Shown one piece after another: positions 17,527 to 27,319 of a DNA stretch of 64,000 nt; the stretch's first letter is position 1, and the number at the start of each line of letters is the position of its first letter. A program made the position numbers and the translations under genes. Source of the stretch: Litoreibacter meonggei (GTDB lineage Bacteria > Pseudomonadota > Alphaproteobacteria > Rhodobacterales > Rhodobacteraceae); assembly GCF_003663885.1 (NCBI RefSeq), contig NZ_RCCE01000003.1, forward strand, positions 231,001-295,000, read 5' to 3'. The notes under the pieces are model-generated. The model was given only the letters and a program-made list of their open reading frames with translations. It had not been told where the DNA came from and searched no databases.

Positions 17527-19229
17527 GCCACCAAATCCTCTTCGCTCAAGGCATATAAGTCATCTGCCCCTTGGCGTGCTTGATCAGCCAGACTTCCATG
17601 CTCCGGCAAAAGACGCTGAATGTAGATTGTCGCCAAACGCCCGCGCGCACTGTCCAAGCCCGCGGCATTCGCAGCACAGAGGTGGTAGTACCCCCCCAGA
17701 ACACGCGCGAACATCCGCAGATAGGAAACAGCGCCTGCAAAACGGTCATTCATCTCCTGCTCGACCAACCATTCCGTGGTTTCGCGCAAGGTTTCAGCTG
17801 CGGTGAAGACAGGGCCAGCCAACTCCGGCATCGTTGCTTTGCAGCTTTCTGCATAAGCCTCGATCTCGTCGATCAGGGCATAAGCCGCCTCACCGCCATC
17901 CATCATCTTGCGGGCCACAAGGTCCATCGCCTGAATGCCATTTGTGCCCTCGTAAATCGCCGTCACCCGCACGTCGCGCAGGTACTGCGCGGCACCGGTT
18001 TCCTCGATGAAACCCATGCCGCCATGGACTTGAATGCCTTGCTGCGCGACCTCGATACCGGTGTCCGTGCCGAACGCCTTGGCGATCGGTGTTAGCAAGG
18101 CGGCGCGAGCGGTCCATTCAGGGGCGCCCGTGGCCGTTTGCATATCAATCGCCGCCGCACAGGCCGCTGCAATCGCACGGGCCACAAAAACATCCGCCTT
18201 CATCTGCGCCAGCATCCGGCGCACGTCGGCATGGCCCAAGATCGTCTCGCCCTCTGCCGCTTTGCCCTGCTTGCGCTCCTGCGCATAGGCCAGCGCGTGT
18301 TGATACGCAGCCTCAGCCACCGCGATACCCTGCCCGCCGACGCCCACGCGGGCGTTGTTCATCATGGTGAACATCGCCGCCATGCCGCCATGGGGCTTGC
18401 CCACCAGCCAGCCCGTCGCGCCGTCATATTGCATCACCGCGGTGGGCGAGCCGTGCAGGCCCATCTTGTGTTCCAGCGACACCACTTTCAGGGAATTCGC
18501 CACGCCGGGCTTGCCGTTCTCGTCGGGGATCAGTTTGGGGACCATGAACAGCGAAATGCCCTTCGTACCCGGCACGCCGTCAGGCAAACGGGCCAGCACC
18601 AGATGGCACACGTTCTCGCTGAAATCGTTATCGGCCCAGCTGATGTAGATTTTCTGACCGGAGATCGCGTAGGTGCCATCGCCATTATCCTCGGCCTTCG
18701 ACTTCAACGCGCCCACGTCAGAGCCCGCCTGCGGCTCTGTCAGGTTCATCGTGCCGCACCATTCGCCCGAGATCAGCTTGGGCAGGTAAAGGTCCTTGAT
18801 CGCGTCGGACGCATGATGCTCAAGCGCCTCGATCTGGCCTTGGCTCATCAGCGGGTTCAGCTGCAACGCAAGGCAGCTGCCGCCCATCATCTCATTTACC
18901 GCATTCTGAATGGAGAATGGCAGCCCCATGCCGCCGTATTCGGGGCTGGCGGCCATGCCGATCCAACCGCCTTCCGCGATCGCCTTGTACCCGTCCGCAA
19001 ATCCCGGCGATGTCCGCACGACACCGTTTTCCAGCTTCGCGGGGTGCAGGTCGCCATTTCGGTTCAACGGCGCAAGGACCTCGTTCGACATTTTGGCCGC
19101 TTCATCAAGAATTGCCGAAACCATGTCCGGTGTCGCTTCCGCAAAGCGTTCGGTTGCAGCGACTTCGTCGAACCCCACGATATGATCAAGTAGGAACTGG
19201 TAATCAGCGGCGGGGGCACGATAAGGCAT
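17523..19229 (-). CDS. dmdC: acyl-CoA dehydrogenase, DmdC family (3-methylmercaptopropionyl-CoA dehydrogenase-like)
   Basis: A 568-residue FAD-dependent dehydrogenase in the size class of DmdC, which oxidises 3-methylmercaptopropionyl-CoA in DMSP demethylation. The N-terminus MPYRAPAADYQFLLDHIVGF, the FAD/substrate segment TMNLTEPQAGSDVGA, the middle MGLHGSPTAVMQYDGA and the catalytic Glu in IYEGTNGIQAMDL are all characteristic, followed by a long C-terminal helical domain. ATG at 19229 has GAGGA upstream. Roseobacters carry several paralogues, so the true substrate could be another branched or medium acyl-CoA; dmdB and dmdD are not adjacent. It leads the operon with the MBL hydrolase and DUF6173. 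Confidence 0.75.
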   Translation of the reverse strand: MPYRAPAADYQFLLDHIVGFDEVAATERFAEATPDMVSAILDEAAKMSNEVLAPLNRNGDLHPAKLENGVVRTSPGFADGYKAIAEGGWIGMAASPEYGGMGLPFSIQNAVNEMMGGSCLALQLNPLMSQGQIEALEHHASDAIKDLYLPKLISGEWCGTMNLTEPQAGSDVGALKSKAEDNGDGTYAISGQKIYISWADNDFSENVCHLVLARLPDGVPGTKGISLFMVPKLIPDENGKPGVANSLKVVSLEHKMGLHGSPTAVMQYDGATGWLVGKPHGGMAAMFTMMNNARVGVGGQGIAVAEAAYQHALAYAQERKQGKAAEGETILGHADVRRMLAQMKADVFVARAIAAACAAAIDMQTATGAPEWTARAALLTPIAKAFGTDTGIEVAQQGIQVHGGMGFIEETGAAQYLRDVRVTAIYEGTNGIQAMDLVARKMMDGGEAAYALIDEIEAYAESCKATMPELAGPVFTAAETLRETTEWLVEQEMNDRFAGAVSYLRMFARVLGGYYHLCAANAAGLDSARGRLATIYIQRLLPEHGSLADQARQGADDLYALSEEDLVA

Positions 19230-19369
19230 AGTAGTCCTCGAATAGATGTCACACGGCTTTGCAAGGGGCCACGCGATCAGATAAAGGGGTCCATCAATAT
19301 ATCGCTTACTGTGCCGCTCTGACGCCAATGCATCAAGCGAAACGCAACGTCAAAAACAGGTTCCTTGCT

Positions 19370-20311
19370 ATGGCCAGCCTCGACACGCTTTTACTTGGCC
19401 CCGCCGAATTGGCTAAGGCTGCCAAGATGTTGCAGGCTGGTCAGCTTGTCGCCTTCCCGACAGAGACAGTCTATGGCCTCGGTGCCGATGCCCGCAACGG
19501 CGGTGCGGTTGCTGCCATTTATGCAGCCAAGGGGCGCCCCAGTTTCAACCCCCTGATCGTGCATGTCGCCACCATGGAGCAGGCAGAAGCGTTGGCCCAT
19601 TTCGACCACGACGCCCGCGCCTTGGCACACGCGTTCTGGCCCGGCCCACTATCCTTGGTGTTGCCATTGAAAGATGGTCACGGCCTATCATCGCTGGTAA
19701 CCGCTGGCCTTGATACAGTGGCCATTCGCATGCCCGCGCAGCCTCTGGCGGGCGATCTTTTGGCGCTGGCTGATTGCCCCGTCGCCGCCCCCTCAGCCAA
19801 TCCATCCGGCCAGATCAGCCCCACCACCGCCGCGCATGTGCTTGCGGGGCTATCGGGGCGCATTGATGCGGTGTTGGATGACGGTCCTTGCGAAGTGGGT
19901 GTGGAGAGTACGATCGTGGCAACCGCCCCCGTTCGCCTGCTCCGCCCGGGCGGCCTGCCCGTCGAGGCGCTTGAGGCCGCGCTAGGTCGCCCGTTGGAGC
20001 AAGACCTTAACCCCGACATGCCCAGCGCACCGGGCCAGTTGACGTCGCATTACGCTCCCAGCGCGCGTGTGCGATTAAATCAGCTAGAAGGTGCGTTGAT
20101 GCTGGGTTTTGGGCCGATTGACGGGACTCTAAACCTGTCCCCCTCCGGCGATCTACACGAAGCGGCAGCCAATCTGTTTGCAATGCTGCGACAGATGGAC
20201 GAGCTGGTCTCTGACGGAAACACGATCAACATCGCTCCCATCCCGATGATAGGCCTTGGCCTTGCGATCAATGACCGTCTGACACGGGCCGCAGCGCCGC
20301 GCTTAGGCTGA
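19370..20311 (+). CDS. tsaC: L-threonylcarbamoyladenylate synthase (Sua5/TsaC)
   Basis: A 313-residue cytoplasmic enzyme making threonylcarbamoyl-AMP from Thr, bicarbonate and ATP, the donor for t6A37 of ANN-reading tRNAs. The N-terminal YrdC domain shows VAFPTETVYGLGADA, KGRPSFNPLIVH and the ligand-binding AAPSANPSGQISPT; an extra C-terminal Sua5 domain contains the linker SAPGQLTSHYAPSARV. Its length is the long Sua5 form rather than the short TsaC. The start at 19370 leaves about 140 bases to the divergent dehydrogenase. Its stop overlaps the opposing yqgE gene by 9 bases. Confidence 0.92.
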   Translation: MASLDTLLLGPAELAKAAKMLQAGQLVAFPTETVYGLGADARNGGAVAAIYAAKGRPSFNPLIVHVATMEQAEALAHFDHDARALAHAFWPGPLSLVLPLKDGHGLSSLVTAGLDTVAIRMPAQPLAGDLLALADCPVAAPSANPSGQISPTTAAHVLAGLSGRIDAVLDDGPCEVGVESTIVATAPVRLLRPGGLPVEALEAALGRPLEQDLNPDMPSAPGQLTSHYAPSARVRLNQLEGALMLGFGPIDGTLNLSPSGDLHEAAANLFAMLRQMDELVSDGNTINIAPIPMIGLGLAINDRLTRAAAPRLG

Positions 20312-20872
20312 ACCGCCACCCGGCGACAGCATCAGCGGATTTATCCCCATCAAATCAAGCGCCCCAGTCCACTTGTCATCATTCGCGCCCATGAAAACCA
20401 AGTCACTATCGGCATCGCAAATCAGCCAACCGTTGCGCTGAATTTCATCTTCCAGCTGCCCCGGCCCCCAGCCCGCGTAGCCCATTGCCAGCAGGCAGCG
20501 TTCCGGCCCATCGCCGACGGAAATATCCTCCAGTATATCCAGCGTAGCGGTCAAACCGTAGCCACCCTCGACGGTCATGGTGCTGTCGTCGCTGTGATAG
20601 TCAGGTGAGTGCAAAACAAAGCCGCGGCCATAGTCAACGGGCCCTCCGACATGCACCCTGATTTCGCGTGATCTCGGGGCCTCGGGAATATCTAACTGTT
20701 TGAGCAGGTCGTTGAACTTCAAATCGCGGGCGGGTTTGTTCACAATCAGCCCCATCGCGCGCTCGTCGGAATGGGAGCATATGAAGATCACCGACCGCTC
20801 AAATCGAGGGTCGCCCATATCGGGCATGGCTATCAGCAGCTTTCCTGCCAGCTTGGTAGAATCAAAACTCAT
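20303..20872 (-). CDS. YqgE/AlgH family protein
   Basis: A 189-residue member of the UPF0301 family. Diagnostic segments are GKLLIAMPDMGDPRFERSVI at the N-terminus, MGLIVNKPARDL, VHVGGPVDYGRGFVLHS and LLAMGYAGWGPGQLEDEI. The molecular role is not established; AlgH was first linked to alginate regulation in Pseudomonas. It converges with tsaC, sharing 9 bases at the 3' ends. Confidence 0.93.
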   Translation of the reverse strand: MSFDSTKLAGKLLIAMPDMGDPRFERSVIFICSHSDERAMGLIVNKPARDLKFNDLLKQLDIPEAPRSREIRVHVGGPVDYGRGFVLHSPDYHSDDSTMTVEGGYGLTATLDILEDISVGDGPERCLLAMGYAGWGPGQLEDEIQRNGWLICDADSDLVFMGANDDKWTGALDLMGINPLMLSPGGGSA

Positions 20873-20997
20873 TCCGCCAAGGTGGCGTTTTGGATCAACT
20901 CATTCAAGCGATCTTGAGGACGCAGGCTGCATCTTGTGTCAGCGTCTCGCTCAAACGTGAGTTTATTGTCATACGAAGAGCCGCTATCGAAGTTGGG

Positions 20998-21822
20998 ATG
21001 ACCCGACCCCGTTTCGCCCTATTTGCTGCAGCGTTTGCCGCCAGCTTGTCCCTGCTCAGCCCCGCTGAAGCGCAGGTACTGCAAAACGACGCATCCGATG
21101 TAGTAAAGGTCACAATGCTCCCCGGTTGGCGCGACGACAACGGGACCCACTTCGCCGCGCTAAGGTTTGCCTTGGCCCCGGGGTGGAAGACCTATTGGCG
21201 CGCGCCCGGCGATGGCGGACTACCGACACAGCTTGATTGGTCGGGTTCGTCGAATTTACGCGGCGCTGGCATTCAATGGCCCACGCCCGAGGTGTTTCGC
21301 CAAAACGGGTTACGTTCCGTCGGATATCGCGGCGAATTCGTTTTGCCTTTGGCACTCCAACAAGCCTCCGAAGGCCCAATAGTTATTGACGGCCATTTGA
21401 AGTTCGGGGTTTGCGAAGAAATATGCCTGCCCGTAAGCCTAGACCTTCATATGTTGTTGCCGCCTGATCAAACGACACCTGTCGTGGAAATTGCCGCTGC
21501 ATTGAACAATCACCCGATGAGCTCCAAGCAAGCGCAGGTGCGCCGTGTGGAGTGCCGTGTAGATTACCGCGGTGGCCGCGCCCGGGTTGATGTTGAAATC
21601 GACATGCCGCCACTAGTAGGTCAGGGGGAGGCAATGGTCATCGAGGCGATAAATCCCGATCTGTGGATCGGCGAGCCGCATTTGTCCCGTATCGGTGACA
21701 CGCTGCGCGCGACGGCAGAGATGGCCAACCGCAGCGGCGCGCCGTTTCGGCTGGATTTGGAACATATGCGCATTACGGTTATCACCACCCAAAGTGCGGT
21801 TGATATCCAAGGCTGCCACTAA
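20998..21822 (+). CDS. DsbD-alpha domain periplasmic protein
   Basis: A 274-residue exported protein with a signal peptide (MTRPRFALFAAAFAASLSLL then SPAEA). The mature part resembles the N-terminal DsbD-alpha domain of thiol-disulphide interchange proteins: LAPGWKTYWRAPGDGGLPT, then the redox-like pair FGVCEEICLPV (CxxxC). It lacks the DsbD membrane and thioredoxin domains, so it would need a separate electron donor such as CcdA. The ATG at 20998 is chosen because it gives a proper signal peptide. It converges on the RND gene with a 4-base overlap. Confidence 0.78.
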   Translation: MTRPRFALFAAAFAASLSLLSPAEAQVLQNDASDVVKVTMLPGWRDDNGTHFAALRFALAPGWKTYWRAPGDGGLPTQLDWSGSSNLRGAGIQWPTPEVFRQNGLRSVGYRGEFVLPLALQQASEGPIVIDGHLKFGVCEEICLPVSLDLHMLLPPDQTTPVVEIAAALNNHPMSSKQAQVRRVECRVDYRGGRARVDVEIDMPPLVGQGEAMVIEAINPDLWIGEPHLSRIGDTLRATAEMANRSGAPFRLDLEHMRITVITTQSAVDIQGCH

Positions 21823-24800
21823 GCTTGCTTGCTGTGCGCAACTCCATGGGCCACTGCCGCGATCAGCCAGCCCGCTACAAGCAATATTGCGGTTCCCCCT
21901 AGAAACAGCAGCAAAGCAGACGACACGGTTGAACCTGCAATCGCGAGGACTCCAAGCGGCCCAGGAAGACTTCCGCCGAAGATCGCGCTTCCAAGTGTCG
22001 CGGTGAACAAAGCGACAATCGCAGCGCTTAACCCAAGCGTAACCCAACGCAAACCGCCTGTTGCCGTCACCGCCCGTCGCAACGCCTTAAACTGACGCGA
22101 CACATCAGCCTGCATTGCCATCAAGGACGGCACGACCAGCAATACAAGCACCAGCCCGAAACCAAGCCCATAGCACAGCGTGATAACAGTAGGTTTGAGG
22201 AATTGCGCCTGCGACGATGTCTCAAACAAGAGCGGCGCCAAGCCCAGAACCGTAGTCAACGTGGTGAGCAACACGGGGCGCAAGCGGTCGGCAGTCCCGT
22301 CAATAATTGCTGGTATCAGCCCCCGCTCTTGCGCGTATTCGTCCACGGTCGAGACCAGCACAATCGAGTCGTTGATGATAATTCCCGTCATGCCGATAAG
22401 CCCGACTACCGTGAACATCGACAGCGGGACGTCCCATGCGTTGTGGCCGTAAATGGTACCGACCAGCCCGAACGGAATAATAAGCATGATCACAATCGGG
22501 CGCGTCCAACTGGAGAACACCCAAGCTAGCGCCAGATATATGCCGATCAGGCAAAACAGGAACCCAAGGCTTGCATCCGTCAGGAAGTCCGCCTCCTGCT
22601 CCGCGAGGCCGGACATGTTAGTCGCCACGCCAAAGTCCTGCTCGATCATCGGCAAAATTTCAGCCTCGAGGCTTGCCATGATCTCTTCGGCGCGCACGGG
22701 ATCATCCTCGGAAATATCACCCGTCACCGAGACCAGCCTAACCCCGTTTTCCCGCCGCACGGTTGAGAAACCTGATTGCCGCACCACCGCCACGATGTCG
22801 CTCAGCGGGACGTATTCCCCCGATTGCGCCCGCAAGAAGGTGCGCTCCAGAAAGTCGGCCGTCAGCTCGCCCTTGGGCAACTCGACACGGATCGCGGCAG
22901 ATCGTGGGCCATCGGGATAAGTCGCCGCCTCGATACCATTCAGCCGGTTGCGTAGCACGCGGCCCAATCCGTCGATGGTGAAGCCCAAAGCCTGCCCCTG
23001 CGCCGTCAAATCAAGGATCAACTCTTCTTTGTCATAGGCAAGGTTGTCCTCCAGCGCCGACACTTCCGAGAACTTCGCAAGCGCGGCCTTCAGCCCCTCT
23101 GCCGCGAGTTTCAGTGTCTCGGCATCCGCGCCGTAAAGCTGCACATCAAGCGCATCACCGCCCGGGCCGGAGCGCCAGCCACGAAAGCTAACCGTTTCCA
23201 ACATCGGGTGACGGCGCACAGCGTCTTGCAAATCGCCCACGAACTGGAAGCTCGAATAAGGTCGCAAATCCGCGTCAATTAACTCAATCGCGATGGATCC
23301 AAGCTGATCTTTGTCCTTGGTCTCTTGGCCAGCCAGCCCTCGCCCTGTGGTGCCACCGACCTCGGCCAGCACATAGTCGATAGGGTTGCGCCCGTGCTCG
23401 GCCTCGTATTTTGCGGCCAACTCAGCCGTGGCGCGCTGCATCTCGCGCATCATTTCTTTGGTATCGTCACGGGTGGCCCCCGGCAGCATCGAGAAGTTCC
23501 CTGAAATGGAGCCCCGCTCCGGCGCGTTAAAGAACCGCCATGTGACATCGCCTTTGATGAACAGCGCAGCTTGCGACATCAGCAGCAAAATCGCGCCCGC
23601 CATCACCGGATAGCGCGCCCAGATCACACCGGCGATGAAGGGTCGGAAAAGCTTCTCGCGGGCCCAGTCAAACCCGCGGGTCACGGTGCGCGACGGCCAG
23701 TCATACCACCTATCCTTGGCCTGCGCCGCCAAGGCATGGGACATGTGGTGTGGCAGGATCAGGAAGCACTCGACCAGCGAGGCGATAAGCACCACGATCA
23801 CCGTGAACGGAATATCCGCGATCAAATCGCCAAACCGGCCACCCACGGCAACCAGCCCGAAAAACGCAATCACCGTGGTCAGGGTTGCTGCAAACACCGG
23901 CTGCGCCATGCGCCGCGCTGCGTTTTCAGCGGCGGTGGCCGGATCTTCACCCAACCTAGTGGCACGAAAATCCGCGTGCTCGCCCACCACAATGGCGTCG
24001 TCGACCACGATCCCCAGCGTGATAATCAAAGCAAACAGAGACACCATATTAATGGTGATCCCCGCCGCATACATCAGCGCGATGGCCCCGAGCATGGCCA
24101 CGGGAATCCCTGCTGCCACCCAAAAGGCCGTGCGCGCATTCAAAAACAGGAACAGCAGCAGAACCACTAGCCCGAGCCCTACCAACCCGTTGTCGAGCAG
24201 GATGTTCAAGCGTCCGGAAATTGCCTCGGACCGCGTGCGGATCAACTCCACCTTGGTGCCTTCGGGTAGCGTGAGTTCAAGCTCGTTCGCGACATCCTGA
24301 ACCTTGGCTTGAATGGCGATGGCATCACCGCGGTTACTCCGGTCGATCCGCACCGACATGGCAGAATTTTCGCCCACAAAATAGGCCCGTTCACGGTCGG
24401 TGCCTTCCACAAGGATCGTCGCTACGTCGCCAATGGTCAGTTTCGATCCATCCGCATTTGACCGCAAAACGATCCCTGAAATCTGGTCAGCGCTGCGCTT
24501 GGCGACGCCAGTGCGAACACGGGCATTCGCGCCGTCGACATCACCCGCAGGATCAGCGGAAGCTTCGCCGCGAATGGCTTCGGCAATTTCCGCCATGGTG
24601 ACGTCGTTGCGGATCAACGAAAGCGAGGACACCTCGACAATCGTCTCCGGTGCGGCCACGCCACGGATGGTGGCACGGGTCACGCCCGCGGCAAACAATC
24701 GGGTTACGAATTCATCTGCAAATCGACCCAACTGGTCAACCGAGACAGGGCCGGAGATAACTACATCCGTCACCCTGTCACGCCATGCGCCGCGGCGCAC

Positions 24801-25205
24801 ATTTGGCTCTTCGGCGTCGTCGGGCAGGTTAGTGACGCTATCCACCGCTACCTGCACATCATCGGTGGCACGGGACATATCCCAGTCCGGCTCGAACTCA
24901 AGGCTGATATTCGCGCTACCTTCGCGGGATTGCGAGTTGGAGCTCTCGACCCCCTCCACCGCCAAAAGCGCGGGTTCCAACAATTGGACAATCGCGCCGT
25001 CAACGTCATCGGCACCTGCACCGTCCCATTTGACACTGACCGACACGTTATCAATTACCACATCGGGGAAGAACTGGGTGTTCATTCGCGGTACGGCTGC
25101 GGCGCCGATGGCAATCATCATCACCAGTAGCAGGTTGGCCGCTGTGCGGTGGCGCGTGAAGTAAGACAGAAACCCGCCAGTTTTGGACGCAATTGTCCCT
25201 TTCAT
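21819..25205 (-). CDS. RND family efflux transporter permease with extra C-terminal helices
   Basis: A 1128-residue inner-membrane proton-driven pump of the HAE/AcrB superfamily. TM1 is near residues 20-38, large periplasmic loops follow TM1 and TM7, and TM4 carries the proton-relay pair in GIVVDDAIVVGEHADF. The second half has the matching MTGIIINDSIVLV. After the usual twelfth helix (GLGFGLVLVLLVVPSLMAM) there is an additional tail of about 80 residues with two more hydrophobic segments. It starts 3 bases after the adaptor gene stop. No outer-membrane factor gene is adjacent. Substrate is unknown. Confidence 0.88.
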   Translation of the reverse strand: MKGTIASKTGGFLSYFTRHRTAANLLLVMMIAIGAAAVPRMNTQFFPDVVIDNVSVSVKWDGAGADDVDGAIVQLLEPALLAVEGVESSNSQSREGSANISLEFEPDWDMSRATDDVQVAVDSVTNLPDDAEEPNVRRGAWRDRVTDVVISGPVSVDQLGRFADEFVTRLFAAGVTRATIRGVAAPETIVEVSSLSLIRNDVTMAEIAEAIRGEASADPAGDVDGANARVRTGVAKRSADQISGIVLRSNADGSKLTIGDVATILVEGTDRERAYFVGENSAMSVRIDRSNRGDAIAIQAKVQDVANELELTLPEGTKVELIRTRSEAISGRLNILLDNGLVGLGLVVLLLFLFLNARTAFWVAAGIPVAMLGAIALMYAAGITINMVSLFALIITLGIVVDDAIVVGEHADFRATRLGEDPATAAENAARRMAQPVFAATLTTVIAFFGLVAVGGRFGDLIADIPFTVIVVLIASLVECFLILPHHMSHALAAQAKDRWYDWPSRTVTRGFDWAREKLFRPFIAGVIWARYPVMAGAILLLMSQAALFIKGDVTWRFFNAPERGSISGNFSMLPGATRDDTKEMMREMQRATAELAAKYEAEHGRNPIDYVLAEVGGTTGRGLAGQETKDKDQLGSIAIELIDADLRPYSSFQFVGDLQDAVRRHPMLETVSFRGWRSGPGGDALDVQLYGADAETLKLAAEGLKAALAKFSEVSALEDNLAYDKEELILDLTAQGQALGFTIDGLGRVLRNRLNGIEAATYPDGPRSAAIRVELPKGELTADFLERTFLRAQSGEYVPLSDIVAVVRQSGFSTVRRENGVRLVSVTGDISEDDPVRAEEIMASLEAEILPMIEQDFGVATNMSGLAEQEADFLTDASLGFLFCLIGIYLALAWVFSSWTRPIVIMLIIPFGLVGTIYGHNAWDVPLSMFTVVGLIGMTGIIINDSIVLVSTVDEYAQERGLIPAIIDGTADRLRPVLLTTLTTVLGLAPLLFETSSQAQFLKPTVITLCYGLGFGLVLVLLVVPSLMAMQADVSRQFKALRRAVTATGGLRWVTLGLSAAIVALFTATLGSAIFGGSLPGPLGVLAIAGSTVSSALLLFLGGTAILLVAGWLIAAVAHGVAHSKQA

Positions 25206-25208
25206 GGA

Positions 25209-26663
25209 CTAGCTCCCCATGCGGCTTTCCAGCCGCTCGACCATATCGGCAGGCACCTGCGGCTCCGCCAGTCTGGCCAGCATGCGGGTTTTCACTTCCG
25301 CGGGAATACGCGAATTGGCTTCGACAAAGGCAATCAGCTTGGCGCGGCGGTCTTGGTCCAGTTCAACCATTTCCGGCGCCTCCGGCATAGCGCGGCCCCC
25401 ACGCAACGGCTTGACTTTGATGCCCGCCCCCAGAAGTTGAGACCGCTCGGCGACGATTTCCCGCCCGCGCAAGCCACGTGCGCGGACAATCACATCATCC
25501 CCTTGACGACGCAGAACGATTACCTCGCCACTTTCAAGGCGATCCTCCTCACCCAAAACCAAAACGGTGCCCGCAGCATCCACCGCTGTAGACGGCACCA
25601 CCGCGACGCGTTCCAACACAGGCTCTTCAATCGCGACGGTCACAAAATCACCGGGGCGTAGCCCTCGCGCATCTGATAGAACAGCAAACAAAAGCCGCCC
25701 CGTCGTGCCTTCACTGACCGCTGCACTTTCACGCGTCAGGCGACCTTCAAAATTCAGATCCGTGCCAAGCACGTCAAGCGTGACGGTCACAGGAGCCACC
25801 GTCAGGTTGCCTTCTTCATCCAAAAGCCGCGCGTATTGCGCCGTCGAGACGCGGAAGGACACTTCCAGCGCATCGGGGTCAATGAGTTCCGCCAGTTGTT
25901 CGTTGTTGGCAACCAGCCCCCCCTCGGTTGCAGTCACCCCGGATAGGCGTCCGTCAAAGGCGGCAAATACTTCGGTGTCCGCCAAAAGACGCTCTGCATT
26001 GGTGAGGTTGATCCGGCGGCGTTCAATCAATGTCTGCGTCTGGCTCACCCGCGCCTCGGCCTGTTGGATGGCCTGACGGCGTGACAACACGGCTTGCTTG
26101 GCACTGGCTTCCGCCAGCTCTGCCGTCTCCACGGTGGCTTCGGTGCCAACGCCGCGTGCTTTCAGGTCGCGTTGGCGCTGCAACGCACGTTCGCGCAACG
26201 CTAGTTGTTCTTGAGCTGCGGTCAGATCATCTTGCGCCAGCGCCAGCGCACTACGTGCCTCACGCAGGTCGGCTTCGGCCTCCACCAGATCGGTACGGGA
26301 CACGTCAACCGCAGTTTGGGCGTCGGCAGGATCAATACGCGCCAATAGCTGGCCCCTGCGCACGGTGCCGCCTTCTTGGAAATCCGGCGACAGCTCGACC
26401 ACAGTGCCACCAACTGGGGCACGTAAATCAAGCGTTCGGCGGGATCGCACTTCGCCAAAACTGGTCAACACCGGGGTTACAGTTGTCGGCTCCAATGTCA
26501 TCACGTTGACCGAAAACACGCGTTCGCGGGCAGGTCGCGATGTACTTTCGCGCGCCCAAACTTCTTGCAAGGAACTATACACCATGTTCCCGCCCACCGC
26601 GAGCAGGCCCACGGTTAGCGCCATCAAAAACAGGCCTACAAGGCTACGACGAAAAAAACGCAT
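25209..26663 (-). CDS. RND efflux periplasmic adaptor (membrane fusion protein)
   Basis: A 484-residue HlyD/AcrA-type adaptor bridging the RND pump to an outer-membrane channel. It has an N-terminal membrane anchor (RRSLVGLFLMALTVGLLAVG), a lipoyl half-motif (LRAPVGGTVVELSPDFQEGG), a long alpha-hairpin between about residues 120 and 215 rich in Glu/Gln/Arg, then the second lipoyl half and beta-barrel. It is the first gene of the two-gene pump operon. The 88 bases between it and moaB show no clear terminator. Confidence 0.88.
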   Translation of the reverse strand: MRFFRRSLVGLFLMALTVGLLAVGGNMVYSSLQEVWARESTSRPARERVFSVNVMTLEPTTVTPVLTSFGEVRSRRTLDLRAPVGGTVVELSPDFQEGGTVRRGQLLARIDPADAQTAVDVSRTDLVEAEADLREARSALALAQDDLTAAQEQLALRERALQRQRDLKARGVGTEATVETAELAEASAKQAVLSRRQAIQQAEARVSQTQTLIERRRINLTNAERLLADTEVFAAFDGRLSGVTATEGGLVANNEQLAELIDPDALEVSFRVSTAQYARLLDEEGNLTVAPVTVTLDVLGTDLNFEGRLTRESAAVSEGTTGRLLFAVLSDARGLRPGDFVTVAIEEPVLERVAVVPSTAVDAAGTVLVLGEEDRLESGEVIVLRRQGDDVIVRARGLRGREIVAERSQLLGAGIKVKPLRGGRAMPEAPEMVELDQDRRAKLIAFVEANSRIPAEVKTRMLARLAEPQVPADMVERLESRMGS

Positions 26664-26751
26664 GCGCGATCGAACTCCGAAAAATCACTTATAACATGTA
26701 GAGCGCAAACATGCGCGCGTCCAACTCCGCTGACTTAAACGTGTCGTTTCG

Positions 26752-27294
26752 TCATTTCCGTCGCTTATGCTCGTCCAATCGAGGGAAAATCTCCACAAAG
26801 TTGCAAGGACGGTGACGATAATCCAGTTGGAGCGACAGAATTTCGTCCCACGCATCCTTGCAAGCGCCGGGGCTTCCGGGCAGCGCAAACAGGTATGTCC
26901 CGTTCGAGACTCCGCCTGTGGCGCGGCTTTGAACGGCGGATGTCCCGATTTTGTTCATCGAGACGATGGTGAACACGGTTCCAAAAGCCTCGATCTCTTT
27001 CTCATACACATCGCGATGCGCCTCAACGGTGACATCACGGCCCGTCAGCCCCGTGCCTCCCGTCGTCAGGATCACGTCAATTTCAGGGTTCGCACACCAC
27101 GTGCGAAGCTGTGCGGCAATCTCGGCCCGCTCGTCTCGCAAGATCATGCGGTCCGCCAGCTTGTGGCCCGCGCCGACCAAACGATCCACCAAAGTCGTGC
27201 CGGATTTGTCGTCGTCGGGCGTGCGCGTGTCCGAAACGGTCATCACCGCAATTCGGACCGGCACAAAGTCCATCGTTTCGTCAATACGGCTCAT
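26752..27294 (-). CDS. moaB: molybdenum cofactor biosynthesis protein B
   Basis: A 180-residue MoaB/Mog-fold protein that adenylylates molybdopterin or supports that step. The core motifs VMTVSDTRTPDDDKSG, LTTGGTGLTGRDVT and ALPGSPGA bind the pterin and nucleotide. Other cofactor genes, moaD and moaE, lie about 11 kb away. It begins 25 bases after the glycosylase gene stop on the same strand, so the two may be co-transcribed. Confidence 0.92.
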   Translation of the reverse strand: MSRIDETMDFVPVRIAVMTVSDTRTPDDDKSGTTLVDRLVGAGHKLADRMILRDERAEIAAQLRTWCANPEIDVILTTGGTGLTGRDVTVEAHRDVYEKEIEAFGTVFTIVSMNKIGTSAVQSRATGGVSNGTYLFALPGSPGACKDAWDEILSLQLDYRHRPCNFVEIFPRLDEHKRRK

Positions 27295-27319
27295 CTCAAA
27301 TCCTTCAACGATAGAGTCC

